A DNA stretch of 8,748 nucleotides from contig VYCZ01000300.1 in the NCBI GenBank assembly GCA_009843675.1, positions 1-8,748 on the forward strand, read 5' to 3'. Below the pieces are notes generated by a model that did not search any database, had not been told where the DNA came from, and saw nothing but the letters and a program-made list of their open reading frames with translations. The stretch is from Gammaproteobacteria bacterium (lineage in GTDB: Bacteria > Pseudomonadota > Gammaproteobacteria > Eutrophobiales > Eutrophobiaceae). The translations under genes and the position numbers were made by a program. Of the stretch, positions 1 through 6,724 are shown in pieces (position 1 is the first letter of the stretch; each line of letters starts with the position of its first letter).

Positions 1-363
1 GTTCAGGACAAATTGAAAGAACGGCGTGTGCTGTATCTTCTCGAGCGCCAGCGTCTTCTCCCGTTCCGGCAATGCAAACCATTTTTCATGGGAATTCCCG
101 GCCAGGACTTCCATGGCATTGTCCAGCATCGCTGCAAGTTCCCCGGATTGGCTGATCCTTGCGTTTAACTGCTCCGTAACCTGTTCGTACACGTCCTTGT
201 TCAACCGCTCATGAGGGAACAGTTGATAGACGACATCCGACAGGATTTTCCCGTCGCCGTTTGGCGACAGGGCTGTAGCGCCGTTCGCGCCGGCGCGCCC
301 GCCCAGTGAGGTAAGCGCAAGGCCGACAGTCAGCCGGATAAACTCTCTGCGTGCAATATCCAT
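1..363 (-). CDS. Tat-exported protein, gluconate 2-dehydrogenase subunit 3-like (3' end missing)
   Basis: This reading frame is open from an ATG at 363-361 to the window edge, giving the first 121 residues; the stop lies outside. The start is supported by a twin-arginine signal immediately after it: MDIARREFIRL followed by a hydrophobic stretch (TVGLALTSLGG) and an Ala/Gly-rich cleavage region near residues 22-30. The mature part has DVVYQLFPHERL at about residues 44-55, then a helical region and EKIQHTPFFQFV near 108-119. I associate this pattern with the small Tat-exported 'gluconate 2-dehydrogenase subunit 3' family, whose members usually sit beside a GMC-type flavoprotein dehydrogenase and help export or assemble it. 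Such a partner would be expected beyond the left edge but cannot be seen. No clear Shine-Dalgarno sequence precedes the start. The gene is transcribed away from the sulfatase pair. Export is well supported; the family name is recalled from pattern and only moderately sure. Confidence 0.72.
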   Translation of the reverse strand, partial: MDIARREFIRLTVGLALTSLGGRAGANGATALSPNGDGKILSDVVYQLFPHERLNKDVYEQVTEQLNARISQSGELAAMLDNAMEVLAGNSHEKWFALPEREKTLALEKIQHTPFFQFVLN

Positions 364-443
364 CCCGTGCGCAGTGTAATGGATTTGATATCGTAACGAA
401 ACAGGCGGCGCGATATGTTGTAATATTAAGGATGCTCTGAGAC

Positions 444-471
444 TTGACCGGTGGTTCCCTGACTATTCAAT
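444..471 (+). promoter_or_regulatory. candidate sigma-70 promoter for the sulfatase pair
   Basis: TTGACC at 444-449 (5 of 6 to the -35 consensus) and TTCAAT at 466-471 (4 of 6 to TATAAT) are separated by 16 bases. Transcription would start near 478, only about 8 bases before the ATG at 487, leaving little or no room for a ribosome binding site; none is visible there. The 364-486 region lies between divergent genes, so it should also hold a minus-strand promoter, but I found no convincing one. TAATATTA at 421-428 is a short palindrome of unknown meaning. Confidence 0.3.
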
Positions 472-486
472 AAGTTACCTCTACAT

Positions 487-2262
487 ATGATTAAATTACC
501 TGGCTGCGTCTTCGTGACGTTTCTCACCTGCCTGCTTGGTCAGGCATATGCAATTGACAGTGTGGAACCGTCGATACATCCCGAACTGAGGGAGCATACG
601 GACCACTTCGCAAAAAAGGTCTACGAGGTAACGGACCGCGTATACAGCGCGGTCGGCTGGAATGTCGCGAATATCGTCATGATCGTCGGGGATGACGGCC
701 TCATCATGGTCGATGCAGGCCTCAGCCCGCAAACCAGCAGGGAGGTACTGGCGGAGATCCGCAAAATTTCGGAAAAACCCATCGTTGCGGTGATATACAG
801 TCATTTCCACCATGATCATATCGACGGTATCAAGGGACTGGTATCCGCCGAACAGGTGGAGGCGGGGAAAACCCATATTTACGCCCACCGATCGCTGATG
901 CAATACCTGGTTGACGAGAGCGCGCTCCTGGGACCAATACTCGGCGTGCGCACCGGGTATACCTTCGGCTTTTTCCTCGAAGGAGAGGACATTGAAGGGA
1001 TGAACAGCGGCATCGGACCCCTGGCCACGGGGGGCAGGCCGGGTTCGTTCATTGCTCCGACCAGGCTGGTCGATGATATGCTGAAAGTGACCATTGCCGG
1101 GGTTGACCTGGAGATTATCCACGTTCCCAGTGAAGCGCCTGATGAACTGGCCGTGTACCTGCCGGATTCCAGGGTTTTGATCGATACCGAGGTCATACAG
1201 GGTCCGACTTTCCCCAACGTGTATACACTCCGGGGGACAAAATTCCGCCAACCCATGCCCTGGGTGAGGAGTATCGACCGGTTACGCAGGCTGAAGGCAG
1301 CCTACCTGGTGCCGACCCATGGCCGGCCCGTTGCCGGAGAGGACAAGGTCGATGAAGTGTTGCGCATGACCCGCGACGGCATACAGTATGTTCATGACCA
1401 GACCGTGCGTTATATGAACAAGGGGCTCACCCCGGATGAACTGGCGCAGCAGGTGAAACTGCCGCCCCACCTGTTTGAATACGCGCCCTATTTGAGACAG
1501 TATTACGGCACGGTCAAACAGGCGGTGCGCCAGATCTACGCGGGTTACCTGGGCTGGTACGAAGGCGACCCCGTAGCGCTGGACCCGCTTCCTCCCGTGG
1601 AGAAGGCCGGCCGGCTTATCGGCCTGATGGGAGGCGGTGAAAATGTCATGGAAGCGGCCCGGAACGCATATAAGGACCAGGACTATCAATGGGCCGCGGA
1701 ACTGGCAAGCTACCTTATACGGGTTGATGCCGATAATATGGAAGCAAGAAACGTCAAGGCCTCAGCTTTCCGCCGGCTCGGTTACACCAGCATGAACATC
1801 AACTGGCGCAACTGGTATCTTACCTCGGCATTGGAGCTCGAGGGCAGGCTCGACACGCTGGAGACGGCAAAAAAAATGGCCGACATATTCACGCCGCCCG
1901 ATATACTCGCGGAAATGCCCGTCGATGTGAGCATCAATACCTGGACGACCAGGCTGAAAGCGGAGGAGACATTATCCGTCAACAGGTCCCTGGGGTTCGA
2001 ATTCACGGACCTGGATGAAACCTACGGGTTGACGATACGGCGCGGCGTCTGCCAGTTCGACGCCAATCCCGGCAAGGACATGGATATGGTCCTGTCAATG
2101 ACAAAGCCCGTATTCAACGAGGTGGTTTCAGGCAGTACCACCATTGAGGAGGCGGTGGTTGAAGGCCGGATAAAACTGACGGGGAACCCGGACGAACTGA
2201 AGCGGTTCCTGGGTTACTTCGAGACACCGGGCGCCGACCGGATCTCGTTGACACTGCACTGA
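487..2262 (+). CDS. exported metallo-beta-lactamase-fold alkyl sulfatase (SdsA1/BDS1 type)
   Basis: Predicted to hydrolyse sulfate esters of alkyl (possibly aryl) alcohols with a two-zinc centre, outside the cytoplasm. The 591-residue product starts with a Sec signal peptide ending in AYA (residues 20-22). The catalytic domain carries SHFHHDHIDG, giving metal ligands H106, H108, D110 and H111. Further candidate ligands are E216 (SEAPDE), E235 (DTEV) and H278 (PTHGRP), whose spacing closely matches the published SdsA1 set (H169, H171, D173, H174, E280, E299, H344). NVYTLRG at 244-250 resembles a conserved family motif. Residues about 365-470 form the helical alkyl-sulfatase dimerisation domain (GLMGGGENVMEAA), and about 480-591 an SCP2-like domain expected to bind the hydrophobic chain. 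It is somewhat shorter than SdsA1, and the last histidine sits in THGRP rather than the usual HHWPRW-like context, so specificity may differ. The stop is 14 bases before the next sulfatase gene, suggesting co-transcription. A lactamase role is excluded by the C-terminal domains. Confidence 0.9.
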   Translation: MIKLPGCVFVTFLTCLLGQAYAIDSVEPSIHPELREHTDHFAKKVYEVTDRVYSAVGWNVANIVMIVGDDGLIMVDAGLSPQTSREVLAEIRKISEKPIVAVIYSHFHHDHIDGIKGLVSAEQVEAGKTHIYAHRSLMQYLVDESALLGPILGVRTGYTFGFFLEGEDIEGMNSGIGPLATGGRPGSFIAPTRLVDDMLKVTIAGVDLEIIHVPSEAPDELAVYLPDSRVLIDTEVIQGPTFPNVYTLRGTKFRQPMPWVRSIDRLRRLKAAYLVPTHGRPVAGEDKVDEVLRMTRDGIQYVHDQTVRYMNKGLTPDELAQQVKLPPHLFEYAPYLRQYYGTVKQAVRQIYAGYLGWYEGDPVALDPLPPVEKAGRLIGLMGGGENVMEAARNAYKDQDYQWAAELASYLIRVDADNMEARNVKASAFRRLGYTSMNINWRNWYLTSALELEGRLDTLETAKKMADIFTPPDILAEMPVDVSINTWTTRLKAEETLSVNRSLGFEFTDLDETYGLTIRRGVCQFDANPGKDMDMVLSMTKPVFNEVVSGSTTIEEAVVEGRIKLTGNPDELKRFLGYFETPGADRISLTLH

Positions 2263-2276
2263 CCCTGATTGCTGCC

Positions 2277-3839
2277 ATGAATAAATTATTCAATGTTATT
2301 AACAAGTTACCCCTGCTTTGCCTGCTTGCATTTTGCGCCTGGAGTAATGGCGCCGGCGCGGATGAACAAAGACCGAACATATTGTTCATACTCACCGACA
2401 ACCAGGCCGCTTCACTGCTCGGCGCCTACGGCAATCCCGATATCAGGACACCCAATATAGACCGGCTGGCCGCAGAAGGGATCACGTTCACCCGCGCATA
2501 CGCCGTCAACGGCATGTGCTCGCCCACCCGGGCAACCCTGATGACCGGACTGATGCCGTCCCAGCACGGCATACACAGCTGGCTGGATGATGAACTCCTG
2601 GATCAATGGCCGGAAAGCTGGTCCGCCGTGGCGGAGTTCCGCACACTGCCGCTTACGCTGAAAAACCGCGGGTACCGCACCGCCATGATCGGGAAATGGC
2701 ACCTGGGACAACCCTGGAAAGCATCCATCGGCTACCAGTACTGGGTCACGTTTCCCGACGGACACACGATTGATTTCTGGGACAACACCATTATCGATAA
2801 CGACGAGACCTATCCGGTAAAAGACCGGCACATCGTTGATTTTTTCACGGACAAGGCGGTTGAATACCTGCAGGACTATTCCGGTGAAGAGCCATTTTAC
2901 CTGCAACTGAATTACGACGGGCCCTATACCAATCCGCCCACCAACTACGGGCCTGCCAGGAACCGTTTCTACAAAGACTACGCGGGCAAGGAGTTCAGGT
3001 CCTTTCCGCGCACCGCCTATAACGAAAACCTGGTGCAGCAGTTGTTAAGTGAAGACACCAACCCGTTTTTGCGGGGCAAGCTGCGCGAAGGACTGGCTAT
3101 GCACAACGATCCGGCCACCATGGCCAACGTCGCCTCCCAGAATACACTGGTGGATGACGGCGTGGGCAAGGTGCTGGCTGCATTGAAGGAGACAGGCCTG
3201 GACCAAAATACCCTGGTTATTTTTTCCTCCGACCAGGGGAACTTTTACGGGCAACACGGCCTCTGGCAGCATACCGTGGTCACGACGCCGGCCAGCATGT
3301 ATGAGACGGCAATGAATATCCCGTTGATTATCAGGCATCCGGACAAAATCGGGGCGGGCCGGACCAGCGACATGCTGGTAGGCCAGTATGATATTCCGGT
3401 GACGATCCTGGATTACCTGGGCATGGGCGACGTTCAGTTTGATAACAGTCCCGGGAAAAGTTTCAGGCATGCGCTGGCAGGCGAAAGCGGCGGCCTGCAT
3501 GATGCGGTGTTCTTCGAGCAGGAAGAGACCAGGGTCATCCGGACCGGAAATTATTCCTACTGGAAGCGCCTGCGCTCAACGGGCGGGCCGGCGTTGTATG
3601 ATATGAAGGCAGACCCCGATCAGAACAGGAATGTCGTGGACGACCCGGCCTACCGGGAGGTCGTCGCGGAACTGGACGCCAGGCTCACCGCGTTCTTTGC
3701 CGACTATGCCGATGCGAAATACGACCTGTGGCGCGGGGGCGGCGCCAAGGGGTCAGTGGACCGGCCGGAGAGATACAAACGTCTCTACGGTCCGGACTGG
3801 ACCCCGGAAACGGAAATCAAACCCGAGTTCAGCGAGTAG
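2277..3839 (+). CDS. exported formylglycine-type sulfatase (arylsulfatase family)
   Basis: A 520-residue type I sulfatase, expected to cleave a sulfate ester in the periplasm or outside. The signal peptide ends in AGA (residues 26-28) before DEQ. The fold starts at RPNILFILTDN (32-42), with D41 as metal ligand. CSPTR at 81-85 is the sulfatase signature, so C81 would be converted to formylglycine. GKWHLG at 139-144 supplies K140 and H142, and SSDQGN at 317-322 supplies metal ligand D319. Two usual sulfate-binding positions look changed: the histidine normally in a PH motif is tyrosine in DGPY (Y217), and the lysine normally following HGLW is absent (HGLWQHT, 327-333). The second N-terminal aspartate is N42. 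The enzyme therefore belongs to a divergent subgroup; its substrate cannot be named. No strong ribosome binding site precedes the ATG, and the 14-base gap from the upstream gene suggests translational coupling. A formylglycine-generating enzyme must come from elsewhere. Confidence 0.9.
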   Translation: MNKLFNVINKLPLLCLLAFCAWSNGAGADEQRPNILFILTDNQAASLLGAYGNPDIRTPNIDRLAAEGITFTRAYAVNGMCSPTRATLMTGLMPSQHGIHSWLDDELLDQWPESWSAVAEFRTLPLTLKNRGYRTAMIGKWHLGQPWKASIGYQYWVTFPDGHTIDFWDNTIIDNDETYPVKDRHIVDFFTDKAVEYLQDYSGEEPFYLQLNYDGPYTNPPTNYGPARNRFYKDYAGKEFRSFPRTAYNENLVQQLLSEDTNPFLRGKLREGLAMHNDPATMANVASQNTLVDDGVGKVLAALKETGLDQNTLVIFSSDQGNFYGQHGLWQHTVVTTPASMYETAMNIPLIIRHPDKIGAGRTSDMLVGQYDIPVTILDYLGMGDVQFDNSPGKSFRHALAGESGGLHDAVFFEQEETRVIRTGNYSYWKRLRSTGGPALYDMKADPDQNRNVVDDPAYREVVAELDARLTAFFADYADAKYDLWRGGGAKGSVDRPERYKRLYGPDWTPETEIKPEFSE

Positions 3840-3847
3840 CTGAACCG

Positions 3848-3938
3848 CCATTCCCGTGCAAACGGGAATCCAGTAAAACAAAGCGTCGCCCTTCAGGCGA
3901 CACAGTATTTGACTGGATTCCCACTTCCGTGGGAATGG
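3848..3938. repeat. 91-base REP/BIME-like palindrome of two inverted hairpin units
   Basis: Two 27-base units at 3848-3874 and 3912-3938 are inverted copies of each other (22 of 27 identical), symmetric about position 3893. Each unit is itself a perfect 8-base-pair hairpin with a 4-base loop: stem ATTCCCGT/ACGGGAAT with loop GCAA (3850-3869), and stem ATTCCCAC/GTGGGAAT with loop TTCC (3917-3936). A third hairpin, GTCGCC-CTTCA-GGCGAC (3885-3901), is the tip of the whole palindrome. This architecture matches REP doublets (BIMEs), short non-autonomous elements mobilised by RAYT-type transposases in proteobacteria. It fills the gap between two convergent genes, the usual place for such elements. 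No T-run follows any hairpin on either strand, so it is not a canonical Rho-independent terminator, though it could stabilise the mRNA 3' ends or block read-through. Confidence 0.85.
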
Positions 3939-3964
3939 TACATCTCATAATAACTCTTTACCCA

Positions 3965-5089
3965 TCACACCACCGGGACTACTTTGCCTTCGTATTCAGC
4001 GGCCTTCGTTTTCTCTACCAGTTCCACCAGGGCCGGGTTGCGGGGATCCGGGAGCCTTGTACCATCTTCCCGCCGTAATTGATCGAGTACACGGCGGCAG
4101 CGCACCGTGGCGCTGTCCATGGGCAGCAGGACAGGATCAACTTCATCCAGGTCAATGACACCCAGGGCTTCCAGCATACCCTGCTGCGCCTCGATCATGG
4201 GTTTGTCCTGGGTCCCGAAGGCCACTTCGATGGCCGAGGTCCATATTTTACCCATCTCATCGTTGTCCTTGTCATGGTCCCTGGCGACACCCCAGAAATA
4301 ATAGGTGGAGGTCTGGTCCTTCGGCGTGAGGATGTCTGTGCCGTACATCCAGATCCCCTCACTGCGCGGCCTGCCCGTGGGGGTGATGCCCACGTCCAGC
4401 AGCATGTGGGCGGGTGCATCCCAGCGCATGTACAACCAGTGGTCCACCGGCTTGCCGTAGTCCTTGAACATGTGGTCCCAGGCCGGCGGCGCCAGCCCGT
4501 CCGGACACCAGCGGTTCGACCACACGGTGGTCCCGTCCTGCAACAGTTCGTGCTCACCGCGTTTGATGGCCTCGCTCCCCAGTATGCCTTTATGCAGGAA
4601 CTCCACGTGGGACAGGTCCATCAGGTTGTCGGTAATCAGTTCGTAGTTGCCGTGCATCTCGATCACGCCCTCGACCGAAGGGTAATCGGGATCGGACTGG
4701 CAACCGAAATCAGGTATGGTGGCGGGGTCTGCCAGCGCCGGGTCGCCCATCCAGATCCATAACATGTTGTGGGTTTCCTCAAGCGGATAGGCCCTGGTAC
4801 ACATCTTCTCCGGGATTTTTCCGTCCCCGTGGGGGTTATGTACGCAACGCCCTGTGCTGTCATAACGCAGGCCGTGATACTTGCATTCCACCACGTCGCC
4901 GATCAGGGTGCCCAGGTGCAACGGCGAATAGCGGTGCGGGCAGGCGTTGTTGATGGCGACTGCCTGGTTGTCCTCCTTGCGGTAAAACAGGACGGACTCG
5001 CCGATGATGGTGCGCTCGAACAGTTCCTTCTTCACCTCGTAGCTCCACGCCGCCGCATACCAGGCATTTTTCAGAAACGGTTTTGACAC
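3965..5089 (-). CDS. Rieske non-heme iron oxygenase, vanillate/dicamba O-demethylase type
   Basis: Predicted cytoplasmic oxygenase component that O-demethylates or hydroxylates an aromatic or alicyclic substrate using electrons from a separate reductase. Counting from the TTG two codons upstream (376 residues), the Rieske motif is CPH (C52, H54) and CKYH (C71, H74) with the standard 16-residue spacing. The mononuclear iron site is DNLMDLSHVEFLH, giving H163 and H168, with D297 as probable third ligand and D156/D160 in the inter-site bridge. CVHNPHG and GDPALADP closely recall dicamba monooxygenase DdmC. The residues I align to the DdmC carboxylate ligands (N230 and H251) are both aspartate here (D234, D254), so dicamba is unlikely as substrate. 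I chose GTG at 5089-5087 because AAGGGGG (5105-5099) lies 9 bases away; the in-frame TTG at 5095-5093 leaves only 3 bases. There is no signal peptide and no reductase gene beside it. It converges on the sulfatase gene. Confidence 0.9.
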   Translation of the reverse strand: MSKPFLKNAWYAAAWSYEVKKELFERTIIGESVLFYRKEDNQAVAINNACPHRYSPLHLGTLIGDVVECKYHGLRYDSTGRCVHNPHGDGKIPEKMCTRAYPLEETHNMLWIWMGDPALADPATIPDFGCQSDPDYPSVEGVIEMHGNYELITDNLMDLSHVEFLHKGILGSEAIKRGEHELLQDGTTVWSNRWCPDGLAPPAWDHMFKDYGKPVDHWLYMRWDAPAHMLLDVGITPTGRPRSEGIWMYGTDILTPKDQTSTYYFWGVARDHDKDNDEMGKIWTSAIEVAFGTQDKPMIEAQQGMLEALGVIDLDEVDPVLLPMDSATVRCRRVLDQLRREDGTRLPDPRNPALVELVEKTKAAEYEGKVVPVV

Positions 5090-5098
5090 TTTCAACTA

Positions 5099-5105
5099 CC
5101 CCCTT
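5099..5105 (-). promoter_or_regulatory. ribosome binding site that decides the Rieske gene start
   Basis: On the minus strand the sequence reads AAGGGGG, one mismatch from AAGGAGG. It sits 9 bases from the GTG at 5089 and 3 bases from the TTG at 5095. Normal Shine-Dalgarno spacing favours the GTG, which gives an N-terminus of MSKPFLKNAWY, close to the usual start of this family. Confidence 0.55.
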
Positions 5106-5128
5106 GAATTGTCGACAAAATATTCATC

Positions 5129-5157
5129 AAATAAAACATGATTGTAACAAATGTCAA
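5129..5157 (-). promoter_or_regulatory. weak candidate promoter for the Rieske gene
   Basis: The 148-base gap between the flavin oxidase stop and the Rieske start is AT-rich near the Rieske gene. On the minus strand a perfect TTGACA (5157-5152) is followed after 17-18 bases by TTATTT/TATTTG (about 5134-5128), a poor -10 box. TACAAT (about 5147-5142) resembles a -10 but lacks a partner at the right distance. If real, transcription would start near 5122, about 33 bases before the GTG, and the Rieske gene could be expressed separately from the receptor and oxidase genes. I saw no clear operator palindrome or terminator hairpin in this gap. Confidence 0.25.
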
Positions 5158-5243
5158 TATTTCATCCATGCCACATTCGAACTGCGCGGTCATTGCCCGT
5201 GAATGGAAGTACCTGGACAACGAGCAAATCCCGGAAGCGCAAA

Positions 5244-6701
5244 TCATACGCCAAAATAGTCATGGAACAGATTGTCCGGATCGTACTGTTTGCGCAAGGC
5301 CCGGAGTCTGGTCCAGCTATCGGGCGTGAATGAGCGCTGGTTTCTTTCCGGATAACTGACAACGTCCTCGTTGTTGATGTAATGCCCCAGGGAGAACGGT
5401 TCCAGAACCGACATGGTGTCGCGTAACCACCCCGCTACCCGGTTGTCATCCCTTGCATCTTGCCAGGTGAGCACCGAAAGAATATTCGTGCTGCCGATCA
5501 GTGAAAAGGCTGCATCCGCGGGCAGCCGGGTATTGCCCATGAAACGAATGCTGACGGTGGTGACAGGCGTCACCGCCTGCCGCATACGTTCACTGAGCGC
5601 GGCGATGACCGGGGCAATGGAATTGCTCCAGACTCCTTCGGTGGCCATGCGTCCGTGCGGGAAGGATTCCCCTGTTTCGCCCGTCAGTATCTTGAGATTG
5701 CTTGGCTCGTATTCCGTTTTTTGCAACGGGTTATGGCCCAGGCTGCTTTTTGCAACGGGTTCCAGTAATGCCCGCGCGTCCTCCTCGTCAGCGCCGTAGG
5801 CGACCGCGTTCACTATGCAAACCTGTTCGGGCGCGCCAGCTGCAACCGCTTGCTTGTCCGGATTGCTCGTCAGCAGCAGTATCAACTCAAGCCGGTGGTC
5901 GCTGTTCGGCACGAGCTCTTCCAGCGCGGCGGCCACTCCGGCATGGTTATCCAGAGAATGGATATACTGTGACGTGGTAATCGCGCCCGGCAACGGATAG
6001 GCGCGAAGGTAGTATTTTGTCACCACTCCGAAAAATCCGGGCCCGCTCCCCCGCACCGCCCAGTAAATATCCGGGTATTGCCGTGCATTGACCGTCAGCA
6101 TCTCTCCACCGGCGGTAACCACGTCGGCGCCGATTACCGAAAAACAGGCAATTCCCCAGGTATTGGGATTGAAGCCCAGGCCACCGCCCAACAGGAACCC
6201 GCCGATAGCAACACTGCCACCCCTGGCCACGGGAAACCCCATACCGTGCGGTTCCAGCGCATGCAACAGGGTCGGCCCCCAGGTTCCCGGTCCTGCCGTG
6301 GCCGTAAGGTTATCCGGGTCCACCGTTACGTCCCGCATTCCAAGCATATCAATCAGCATCCCGTCGTTACGCAGGAATGAAGCCGGAATGCTGTGGCCGC
6401 CGCTCTTTGCAATCACCTTCAAGCCTTGACTGCGCGCATGGTTGACTGCGGCAACCACTTCGTTGACAGAATTCGCCTGAATGATTAAATCAGGCTGTCG
6501 CGCCGGTTTGGCCCGTTGCCATACCAGCCCCTTTCTTATTGCTTCATAGTCGGAATGAGCGCGGCCAACCATTTTCCCTGTGGCCGGTTGCGCGCGGGTC
6601 TCGCGGGGCCGGGAAAAAGCAAACAGCGTCCCGAAAAATCCGAGCAGGCTGCGCAAAAACTGCCTTCGGCAAAGACTGTTCAGCGCTGCCTGAAAAGCCA
6701 T
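5244..6701 (-). CDS. Tat-exported FAD-dependent oxidase, berberine-bridge/PCMH type
   Basis: Predicted periplasmic flavin oxidase of 485 residues that oxidises an alcohol, sugar or phenolic compound, probably with oxygen. The N-terminus has a twin-arginine motif, CRRQFLRSLL (11-20), followed by a hydrophobic stretch and a cleavage region near ETRAQP. The PCMH-type FAD-binding domain covers about residues 65-235. SGGHS (100-104) contains H103, the expected 8-alpha-histidyl FAD attachment. GGFLLGGGLG (167-176) is the flavin-binding glycine stretch. The cysteine that would form a second FAD bond in bicovalent members aligns to about G161 (ARGGSVAIGG), so attachment is probably through histidine only. 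The C-terminus (about 440-485, RLRALRKQYDPDNLF) is the BBE domain. The ATG lies 23 bases after the TonB receptor stop, so the two are probably co-transcribed; no good ribosome binding site is visible. The substrate is unknown; co-location with a Rieske oxygenase hints at an aromatic compound, which is inference only. Confidence 0.88.
   Translation of the reverse strand: MAFQAALNSLCRRQFLRSLLGFFGTLFAFSRPRETRAQPATGKMVGRAHSDYEAIRKGLVWQRAKPARQPDLIIQANSVNEVVAAVNHARSQGLKVIAKSGGHSIPASFLRNDGMLIDMLGMRDVTVDPDNLTATAGPGTWGPTLLHALEPHGMGFPVARGGSVAIGGFLLGGGLGFNPNTWGIACFSVIGADVVTAGGEMLTVNARQYPDIYWAVRGSGPGFFGVVTKYYLRAYPLPGAITTSQYIHSLDNHAGVAAALEELVPNSDHRLELILLLTSNPDKQAVAAGAPEQVCIVNAVAYGADEEDARALLEPVAKSSLGHNPLQKTEYEPSNLKILTGETGESFPHGRMATEGVWSNSIAPVIAALSERMRQAVTPVTTVSIRFMGNTRLPADAAFSLIGSTNILSVLTWQDARDDNRVAGWLRDTMSVLEPFSLGHYINNEDVVSYPERNQRSFTPDSWTRLRALRKQYDPDNLFHDYFGV
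5718..5761. repeat. 15-base direct repeat inside the flavin oxidase gene
   Basis: TTTTTGCAACGGGTT occurs exactly at 5718-5732 and 5747-5761 on the plus strand. The offset is 29 bases, not a multiple of three, so the two copies are read in different frames within the minus-strand oxidase gene: one encodes PVAK (in LLEPVAKSS), the other NPLQK. The flanks do not match. It may be coincidence or the remnant of a small local duplication. Confidence 0.6.
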
Positions 6702-6724
6702 TTCAGCTATGACTGAAAAGAGTG

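Noticed and set aside
26..214. Small plus-strand open frame of 62 codons near the left edge
   Set aside because: Antisense to the Tat-signal protein gene, whose continuous frame and twin-arginine motif are more convincing.
496..1251. Long minus-strand open frame (251 codons) opposite the alkyl sulfatase gene
   Set aside because: It lies wholly antisense to a gene with clear motifs, has no recognisable domain or signal, and reflects codon composition of the real gene.
487..2262. Beta-lactamase or glyoxalase II function for the MBL-fold protein
   Set aside because: The alkyl-sulfatase dimerisation and SCP2-like domains follow the catalytic domain, and the ligand spacing matches SdsA1-type sulfatases.
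3848..3938. Rho-independent terminator at the convergent junction
   Set aside because: The hairpins are strong but no run of T follows on either strand; the two-unit symmetric design fits a REP doublet better.
3728..4078. Plus-strand open frame of 116 codons running from the sulfatase end across the palindrome
   Set aside because: It overlaps the sulfatase in another frame, crosses the repeat element and ends antisense in the Rieske gene; no coding signal of its own.
4079..4762. Long plus-strand open frame (227 codons) opposite the Rieske gene
   Set aside because: Antisense shadow: His/Val/Gln-rich low-complexity product with no family resemblance, fully inside the well-supported Rieske gene.
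5138..5362. Short open frames on both strands across the gap before the Rieske gene
   Set aside because: All are about 60 codons, overlap each other and the oxidase 3' end, and show no ribosome binding site or recognisable motif.
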